Assembly (NCBI GenBank): GCA_025465385.1
Contig: JAODNG010000289.1
Coordinates: 1-7,061, forward strand
Direction of reading: 5' to 3'
DNA from: Pseudonocardiales bacterium
GTDB lineage: Bacteria > Actinomycetota > Actinomycetes > Mycobacteriales > Pseudonocardiaceae
DNA: 7,061 nt
The notes below the pieces were generated by a model. It worked only from the letters and a program-made list of their open reading frames with translations. It did not search any database and had not been told where the DNA came from. Shown piece by piece: positions 1 through 5,700 of this stretch. Numbering within the stretch: the first letter of the stretch is position 1; each line of letters begins with the position of its first letter. A program made the position numbers and the translations under genes.

Positions 1-1
1 C

Positions 2-829
2 ACTGAACTGGTCAAGATCACCACCAGTGGCGACCAGTGGATGGGTGACCTCGCGAAGCTCGGCGGCAAGGGCGCGTTCGTCCGCGAAATCGATCGCAAC
101 CTGCTCGACGGCTCGGTTGATCTCGCGGTGCACTGCCTCAAGGACATCCCGGCCGACGTCCCCGTACCGGAAGGGCTGACCTTCGCCGCCTACCTGCCCC
201 GAGAGAATATCCACGACGCCGTCATCTCCCGCACCGGTGACCCATTGGCCGAACTGCCCACTGGTGCCGTCATCGGCACCAGTGCGGTGCGCCGCGCCGC
301 CCAACTCCGGGTGCACTACCCGCACGTGGAGATCAAACCGTTGCGTGGCAACGTCAACACTCGCCTGATGCGGCTCGATGAGGGCCACTTCGACGCGATC
401 GTCGCCGCCGTGGCTGGCCTGCACCGGGTCGACGAGGCAGGGCGGATCACCGAGATCCTGCCGCTGCAGACGATGTTTCCGGCGGTCGGAGCGGGCGTCA
501 TCGCCTTGCAGTGCCGCAGCACCGATACCGCCGTCCGCGCCTTGAGCGGCCGACTCGACGACGCCGAAACCCACCTGCACGCCACTGCGGAGCGCGCCAT
601 GTTGCACGCCCTGCAGGGCCACTGCAACTCCCCCATCGCGGGCTACGCCAGCACCGAGCCCAACGGCAAGCTCTCCTTGTGCGCCAAGGTCTTCAGCCTC
701 GATGGCAGCCAGTGGCTCGATTCTCACCACTGGGGCGTCGCCGATGACCCCGCAGCCCTGGGTTACTTCGTCGGCGCCGACCTGCTGCGCCAGGGCGCTA
801 GAGCGCTCATCGACTCCATCGCGCACTAA
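2..829 (+). CDS. hemC: Hydroxymethylbilane synthase (porphobilinogen deaminase), 5'-truncated by window edge
   Basis: Condenses four porphobilinogen molecules into linear hydroxymethylbilane in cytosolic tetrapyrrole (haem, sirohaem, B12) synthesis. The frame is open to the left edge; the upstream codons read TELVKITTSGDQW, which fits family sequence, so the ATG at 41 is internal. About 275 residues are present, and roughly 35-40 N-terminal residues of a ~310-residue protein are missing. Visible landmarks: LGGKGAFVREI, the catalytic-Asp block VHCLKDIPAD, the Arg-rich substrate/cofactor block TSAVRRAAQL and RGNVNTRL, DAIVAAVAGLHR, and the dipyrromethane-cofactor Cys in LQGHCNSPIAGYA (TGC at 623-625). 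The cofactor loop reads HCNSPIAG rather than the commoner GCQVPIG or GCSAPVG, so this may be a divergent second hemC copy, as some actinomycetes carry. It ends at TAA, 14 nt before the kinase gene. Family assignment is secure; paralogue status is inference. Confidence 0.94.
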   Translation, partial: TELVKITTSGDQWMGDLAKLGGKGAFVREIDRNLLDGSVDLAVHCLKDIPADVPVPEGLTFAAYLPRENIHDAVISRTGDPLAELPTGAVIGTSAVRRAAQLRVHYPHVEIKPLRGNVNTRLMRLDEGHFDAIVAAVAGLHRVDEAGRITEILPLQTMFPAVGAGVIALQCRSTDTAVRALSGRLDDAETHLHATAERAMLHALQGHCNSPIAGYASTEPNGKLSLCAKVFSLDGSQWLDSHHWGVADDPAALGYFVGADLLRQGARALIDSIAH

Positions 830-843
830 CCTTCCCCGAGCCG

Positions 844-1467
844 GTGAAGTGGCCTGATCTGCTCACCCGTGCCCGGGCGCTCGCAGACGGCGGCGGCCGG
901 CGGATCCTGGGCATCACCGGGGCGCCGGGCGCAGGCAAGTCCACGGTGGCGCGGCGGTTGGTCGACGCGCTCGACGGCGCAGCAGTGCTGGTCGGGATGG
1001 ACGGGTATCACCTGGCGCAGCGTGAGCTGCAACGGCTGCGCCGTGCTGAGCGTAAGGGCGCCCCGGATACCTTCGACGCGGCCGGTTACGTCGCGCTGCT
1101 GCGCCGGCTGCGCAGTTCCGACACCGGCACCGTGTATGCCCCGGAGTTCCGGCGCGCCATCGAAGAGCCCATCGCGGCGGCGGTGCCGGTGCCGGCCGGG
1201 TTGCCTCTGGTCGTGACCGAGGGCAATTATCTCCTGCTCGATACACCTCCGTGGTCGGCGGTTCGCGGGCTGTTGGACGAGGTGTGGTTTTTGGCGCCCA
1301 ACGAGCGGACTCGGCACGAATGGCTCGTCACCCGCCATCGCCGCTATGGCTGTAGCGACCAGCAGGCGGCCGAGCGGGCCGCAGGCGGCGACGAGAACAA
1401 CGCGCGCCTGATCGCACCCACCGCGGCCCGCGCCGACCTGATCCTCGACCCGACGCAGTTGGACTGA
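844..1467 (+). CDS. P-loop nucleoside/nucleotide kinase family protein (pantothenate/uridine-kinase-like)
   Basis: Predicted small cytosolic kinase of 207 residues transferring ATP phosphate to a nucleoside, vitamin or sugar-like substrate; the substrate cannot be told from sequence. Walker A is GAPGAGKST (residues 26-34, Lys32). It is followed by the family block GMDGYHL (51-57, with Asp53 and His56), KGAPDTFDAAGY (71-82), a PEFRRAIEEPI substrate-side segment, the strand TEGNYLLL, and a C-terminal NARLIAPTAARADLIL block. These match the actinobacterial 'nucleoside/nucleotide kinase family' related to pantothenate kinase and uridine kinase, at the usual length of about 200-215 residues. The start is GTG at 844; no good Shine-Dalgarno is visible, which fits translation coupled to hemC ending 14 nt upstream. 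Co-transcription with hemC is likely, but no functional link is evident. A large minus-strand frame over the same DNA is only its GC-rich shadow. Confidence 0.85.
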   Translation: MKWPDLLTRARALADGGGRRILGITGAPGAGKSTVARRLVDALDGAAVLVGMDGYHLAQRELQRLRRAERKGAPDTFDAAGYVALLRRLRSSDTGTVYAPEFRRAIEEPIAAAVPVPAGLPLVVTEGNYLLLDTPPWSAVRGLLDEVWFLAPNERTRHEWLVTRHRRYGCSDQQAAERAAGGDENNARLIAPTAARADLILDPTQLD

Positions 1468-1469
1468 GC

Positions 1470-1510
1470 TGCTCTTAGCGTGCGCTCTGCGAGATCCATC
1501 AATAAGAGCA
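1470..1510 (+). terminator. Possible weak terminator hairpin after the kinase gene
   Basis: A perfect 8-bp inverted repeat (TGCTCTTA at 1470-1477, TAAGAGCA at 1503-1510) begins 3 nt after the kinase stop codon. The loop is long (25 nt), the stem is not GC-rich and no T-run follows, so this is a weak candidate for ending the hemC-kinase transcript. The right arm overlaps the decayed HNH gene remnant, and chance is a real alternative. Confidence 0.22.
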
Positions 1511-1884
1511 ACCACCATCAAGCCAGTGCTTCCGGTGGTCCGCCTGGCGCATTTCCCGGTGGCCCATCGTAAGCCGGGAAAGCACATCCGTATCTCGGGC
1601 GACGAGCGCTCAGCGGATGGGTAGCGGGACGGTGCGCATGGCCCGGCCGACGTCGAGGGGTTCGGATTCCGACCGTGCGCCACAGGATGATTGCCAGCTC
1701 GGCTTCGGCGGCCTCGCGGTCGGCGGCGCTTACGGCGGCGCGGAGCCCAGGGAGTTGTTTGGTGTTCGAATCCGGTGGTGACCGCGACGTTGCGGGATTC
1801 TACTTCCGCGACGGTATCCAGCATCACCGAATACACCATCCGCGACACCGATTCAATATTCCTGATTTCATTCGACAGTCCGCG
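1499..1884 (-). pseudogene. Decayed DUF222/HNH endonuclease (13E12-repeat-family) gene remnant
   Basis: Pieces of one protein lie in the right order on the minus strand but in different frames. Segment 1 (about 1884 to 1753) reads ..ESVSRMVYSVMLDTVAEVE followed by SRNVAVTTGFEHQTT, the typical start of DUF222 proteins. Segment 2 (about 1663 to 1587) reads EPLDVGRAMRTVPLPIR, then a TGA stop (1610-1612), then ALVARDTD, matching the block before the HNH domain. Segment 3, in another frame (about 1589 to 1554), reads GCAFPAYDGPPG, versus the usual GCAFPGCDRPPG. Segment 4 (1546 to 1499) reads QADHRKHWLDGGCSY then stop, versus the usual AHHxxHWxDGG; the first His of the pair is Asp. Intact members are roughly 400-450 residues, so most of the middle is deleted, there are at least two frame changes and one internal stop, and the C-terminal end is lost. 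It is not functional. Matches were made from memory of the family consensus, not by a search. Confidence 0.72.
1552..1581. repeat. Perfect 8-bp inverted repeat (hairpin) inside the HNH remnant
   Basis: TTTCCCGG (1552-1559) and CCGGGAAA (1574-1581) flank a 14-nt loop. The stem is strong but no T-run follows on either strand. It coincides with the DNA encoding the FPxxxxxPPG block of the decayed HNH gene, so it is most simply explained by old coding sequence. It could still act as a transcript barrier between the kinase gene and the downstream region. Confidence 0.35.
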
Positions 1885-2330
1885 TCATCGCACGTGACGA
1901 TCGCATGACGCCACTGGCCGATACAAGCGGCGATCGCCTGCTTCCGATCCGGCTGGGTCTTTGTCACGGCACCATTGTCGAACCCACCCCAGACAAACTC
2001 GGCGCTCAAAACAGCCGCCCACGAAAAGAATGTCAGCGATCCGGCGACCGGTCGAGAGCTGATGCTCATCGTGCAGGCGTTCGGCTCCGGCCCGGAGCGT
2101 TGCTGTCCGAGATCTTCCCCACCAGATGCCCGTCCGCCAATGCTGGCCACAGTGTGGCCGGGCATCCGTGCCACCACCCTCCGCCGCTGGTAGTGGCACG
2201 GCACTTTGCGGTCGTCGGTTCCTTGGAGCCAGCCCCCTTCACAGCGGCCGAACACTGCCAACGAGCCGACGCGACCGGCGAGGCGAAGCCCGTTGGCGCA
2301 GCCAAGCACCCACCTAGGTAGGCCGATCCA
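1885..2330. other. Non-coding or degenerate stretch, no recognisable gene
   Basis: Several frames are open here on both strands, as expected in GC-rich DNA, but none gives a recognisable protein. The best-initiated one is a minus-strand ATG at 2353 running to 2066 (95 codons, beginning MEYWYLLFGSAYLGGC). It has a GAGGAGGGAG-like ribosome-binding sequence about 11 nt upstream, but it contains a TTA codon, its third positions are not strongly GC-biased, and its sequence is low in information (clusters of Trp, Gly and Pro). I treat the stretch as eroded intergenic DNA, perhaps remains of another lost gene next to the HNH remnant. Confidence 0.5.
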
Positions 2331-2382
2331 AAGAGTAAGTACCAATACTCCATTCTAGTCGGTACTCCCTCCTCATTGGAGT
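2312..2382. promoter_or_regulatory. AT-richer control region with an imperfect inverted repeat (candidate operator)
   Basis: GC content falls to about 46% over 2331-2430, in clear contrast to the GC-rich genes on either side. GAGTAAGTACC (2333-2343) and GGTACTCCCTC (2361-2371) are 11-nt arms of an inverted repeat with 9 of 11 positions pairing across a 17-nt spacer. TACTCC occurs twice (2346-2351 and 2363-2368), its complementary half TGGAGT lies at 2377-2382, and an 8-bp palindrome ACCTAGGT sits at 2312-2319. Such a cluster just upstream of a biosynthetic gene fits a repressor or activator site. No convincing -35/-10 pair was found, so promoter position and direction are not assigned. Confidence 0.35.
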
Positions 2383-2386
2383 GTTC

Positions 2387-2554
2387 ATGGCGAGACTTGC
2401 GTCTTTGCCATCACCTAGTGTTACTCTTGAGGAGTCGGTAGCCCTGATTGAGGGGTCAGTGGTGGGGTGCGATAAGGCAGGGGGGCCTAGCCGTGCTCGA
2501 TGCAATGGTGGTTTCAACTCCGCTGATCAGCAGATCGATGTTGACTCTGGCTAA
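2387..2554 (+). CDS. Small ORF of 55 codons, hypothetical
   Basis: ATG at 2387 is preceded by GGAG at 2378-2381 with a 5-nt spacer, a good ribosome-binding arrangement. The frame runs to TAA at 2552-2554. The product begins MARLASLPSPSVTLEESVAL and contains two cysteines; there is no signal peptide, membrane segment or known domain. It is the only short frame in this intergenic stretch with such a start, and it lies in the same frame as the big synthase gene beginning 225 nt later. Against it, only about half of its codons end in G or C, far below the neighbouring genes, so it could be non-coding, foreign, or a leader ORF. The segment LEESVALIEG faintly recalls N-termini of DUF222/HNH proteins, so it may be a broken gene start; this is speculation. 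Confidence 0.33.
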   Translation: MARLASLPSPSVTLEESVALIEGSVVGCDKAGGPSRARCNGGFNSADQQIDVDSG

Positions 2555-2779
2555 CGGAGCTGCGCCCTAGAGAGCGCAACCCTGCGCATTGACCACCTCC
2601 CTGAGCCGGCATGCGATTCAGCCACCACCACCTTGCGGTCGGCGGAACCGGGTGATCACCGAGGGGACCATCCGGGTCGCCCCCAGCCTGCACATCGTCT
2701 AGACGCACGCCCCCAGGGCCAGGTCAGCACCCAGGTGCGGACTACCGGGCTAACTCGGGTACGGAGAAGAGGGCCGAGG
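2555..2779 (+). other. Leader region of the synthase gene
   Basis: This stretch stays open in the same frame as the synthase gene from 2555 onward. An in-frame GTG at 2735 and a TTG at 2633 could in principle extend the protein, but neither has a Shine-Dalgarno sequence and the translated residues look unlike any domain. I read it as the 5' leader. If transcription begins in the AT-rich zone near 2331-2430, the leader is about 350 nt. No riboswitch or attenuator structure was recognised. Confidence 0.4.
2769..2779 (+). promoter_or_regulatory. Two staggered Shine-Dalgarno sites deciding between ATG 2780 and ATG 2786
   Basis: GAGG at 2769-2772 is 7 nt before ATG 2780, and a second GAGG at 2776-2779 is 6 nt before ATG 2786. 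Both starts are in the same frame, two codons apart, so either gives essentially the same protein. I use the upstream ATG. Confidence 0.55.
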
Positions 2780-5700
2780 ATGACCATGCATGACCAAGAG
2801 CTGGTCGTGGGGATCACACCTTTCGAGGAGCCCAATGCAGCTCTCGCGGTGGCGCTCGCGCGAGCTGGCGCGGTGGGCGTCCTCAACCTGGGCCTCGACG
2901 CGGGGCGGGCGCGGGCCGCCCTGGCGGATGTCTGCCGGTGGTGGGGCGGCACGTTCGGGGTCCGGGTACCGCCGGAGGGTCCGCTGGGGCCAGCCGACCT
3001 GCCGGAGCGGGCCGACATGGTCGTGCTGGGGCCCGGTTCACCGTGGCCCATCGCGTCGGGGCGCAGCGCGGTCGTCGAGGTCGTTTCGGTAGCTGAGGCT
3101 CGGGCGGCCGTCCGGGCGGGAGCGTACGGATTGATCGCTAAGGGTGCCGAAGCCGGTGGCCGGGTCGGCGTCACGACCACGTTCGTGCTGCTGCAGCAGC
3201 TGCTGGCCGACCCGCAGATCAACATTCCCGTCTGGGCCGCCGGCGGGATCGGGCTGCACACGGCTGCCGCGGCGGTGGCCGGCGGTGCGGCTGGGGTCGT
3301 CATAGACGCGCAGCTCTCGCTGGTCGCCGAGGCTGATCTGCCCGACGAGGTGGCTAGGGCGATCCGGCTGATGGACGGTAGCGAGACCACGGTCGTCGGC
3401 GGTCACCGCCTCTACACGCGCCCTGATCTACCGGCAGTAAAACCCGATTCGGTGGCAGCCAGGCTGGGGGCCAGGGATCTTGGTGCACTGCCAATCGGCC
3501 AGGACGGCGCGCTGGCCGCTTCGCTGGCGCAGCGGTATGTGACCGCAGGGGGTGTCGTGGCGGCGATCCGCGCCGCGGTCATTGACCAGCTGCGCGCTGC
3601 CCTATCGCAGACTGCACACAGCGTGCGGCCACTTGTGGTGCAGGGGCCGATGACCCGGGTCAGCGACCAGGCCGAGTTCGCCGCCGCGGTGGCGGCGGCG
3701 GGTGGGTTGCCGTTCCTGGCCTTAGCGCTGAGCAACGGTGAGCAGACGCGCGCGTTGCTCGAGGAGACCGCCGCCCAGCTGGATGGGCGGCCGTGGGGGG
3801 TGGGCATCCTCGGTTTCGTTCCACCTGAAATCCGCGACGCGCAGCTGGCCGCAGTACACCAGGTACGCCCACAGTATGCGCTGATCGCTGGGGGCCGACC
3901 GGACCAAGCGGTGCCGCTGGAAGCCGCCGGGATCGCGACTTTTCTCCACGTGCCCTCCCCCGGCCTGCTGGACCGGTTCCTGGCCGAGGGGGCCCGGCGG
4001 TTCGTGTTCGAGGGCCGGGAGTGCGGTGGGCACATCGGACCGCAGGCCAGCTTCCCGCTGTGGGAGATCCAGTTGCAGCGGCTATTGCGCTACGACGACG
4101 CGCACGGGTGCGCCGGCCAGCTGCAGGTGCTGTTCGCGGGCGGGATCCACGACGAGCGCTCAGCGGCCATGGTCGCCGCGCTGGCCGCCCCCCTGGTGGA
4201 GCGGGGCGCTCGGATCGGGGTGTTGATGGGTACCGCTTACCTGTTCACCGAGGAGGCGGTCACGGCTGGGGCCAGCCGGCCGGAGTTTCAGCGCGCTGCG
4301 CTGGGCTGCGAGCAGACCGTGCTGCTAGAGACCGCACCCGGCCATGCCACTCGCTGCGCGGACTCGCCGTACCAACGCACGTTCACCGAGACCCGGGCCC
4401 GGTTGGTGGCCGCGGGAGTGCCGCGCGATCAGATGTGGGCCGAGCTGGAGGAACTCAACCTAGGGCGGCTGCGGATTGCCAGCAAGGGGCTGCGCCGCGA
4501 CGGTGACACGCTGGTCGCGGTGGACGAGGGAGTCCAGCACGAAGACGGCATGGTCATGCTCGGCGAGGTAGCCACGCTGCGCTCGGCGACCACGACGATC
4601 GAGGCGTTGCACACACAGGTGACCGAGGGCGCGGCCGGTTTCCTCACTGCCAGGGCCGCCGAGCTAGGCATCGGGCCGATCAGCGATGTTCAGCTGGCCC
4701 AGACGCCAGAAACCCCTCCGCTGGACGTGGCGATCGTCGGTATGGCCGCAGTGTTCCCGGGTGCCGATGACGTGGCCGGCTACTGGGCCAATGTGCTGGC
4801 CGGGGTGGACGCGGTCACCGAGGTGCCACCTGAGCGGTGGGACCCTGCGGTGTACGGCGAGACGGCGAAGTGGGGCGGGTTCCTGCCGGACATCCCGTTC
4901 GATGCGTTGTCCTACGGCATTCCACCGGCCGCGCTGGCCAGTATCGAACCAGTCCAGCTCCTGGCGCTTGAGGTGGCCTTCCGCGCACTGCGCGATGCCG
5001 GCTACGCGCAGCGGAGCTTCGATCGGGAGCGCACGTCGGTGATATTCGGCGCCGAGGCCGGAGCCGATCTGGGCAGCGCGTACGGGTTCCGCTCGCTCTA
5101 CCCGGCCTACCACGGGAAGCTACCGCCCGAGCTGGATGAGCAACTACCGACGCTGACCGAGGACTCCTTCCCCGGCGTGCTGGCCAATGTGATCGCCGGT
5201 CGGATCGCCAACCGCTTGGACCTCGGCGGCGCCAACTACACGGTGGACGCCGCCTGCGCCTCCTCGCTGGCCGCCATCGACCTAGCCTGTAAGGAACTGC
5301 AAGCCGGCACCAGTGCAATGGTGCTCGCCGGTGGCGCAGATGTGCACAACAGCATCAACGACTATCTGATGTTCGCCTCGGTACGCGCGCTCTCGCCGAC
5401 CGGCCGATGCCGTCCGTTTGACGCCTCCGCTGACGGCATTGCGCTTGGTGAGGGCGTGGGGTGCGTGGTGCTCAAGCGGCTCGCTGACGCCGAACGCGAC
5501 GGTGACCGGATCTACGCGGTGATCAAGGGAATCGGCTCGGCCAGCGATGGACGCTCGCTGGGGTTGACCGCGCCGCGGCCGGAAGGGCAGCGCCGGGCCC
5601 TGGAACGCGCCTACCGGATGGCCGGGATCTCGCCGGCCGAGGTTGGCTTGGTGGAGGCGCACGGCACTGGCACCGTGGTCGGCGACCGCACCGAGCTAAC

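Noticed and set aside
826..1848. Long minus-strand open frame of 340 codons
   Set aside because: It is mostly the shadow of the kinase gene, rich in Arg/Pro with no domain; only its first ~40 codons are meaningful, as part of the DUF222 remnant.
1824..2353. Minus-strand frames of 95-173 codons in the intergenic stretch
   Set aside because: No recognisable family, atypical composition and mutual overlap; described as degenerate DNA instead of genes.
2397..2421. TTGCGT...TAGTGT as a sigma-70-type promoter
   Set aside because: The spacer is only 13 nt and the boxes match poorly; not good enough to call.
2656..4035. Several minus-strand frames of 100-244 codons opposite the synthase
   Set aside because: Low-complexity Ala/Arg/Ser/Pro translations lying antisense to clear NPD domain coding sequence.
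1601..4166. Identical 16-bp sequence GACGAGCGCTCAGCGG at 1601-1616 and 4151-4166
   Set aside because: Each copy is explained by its own coding context: the minus-strand HNH remnant (around ALVAR) and DERSA in the second NPD barrel. One such match is unlikely but plausible in 7 kb of GC-rich DNA, and no further repeat structure surrounds it.
4021..4506. Plus-strand 161-codon frame starting near GTG 4021
   Set aside because: Out-of-frame shadow inside the second NPD barrel; the true frame carries RECGGHIGP and the flavin-site motifs.
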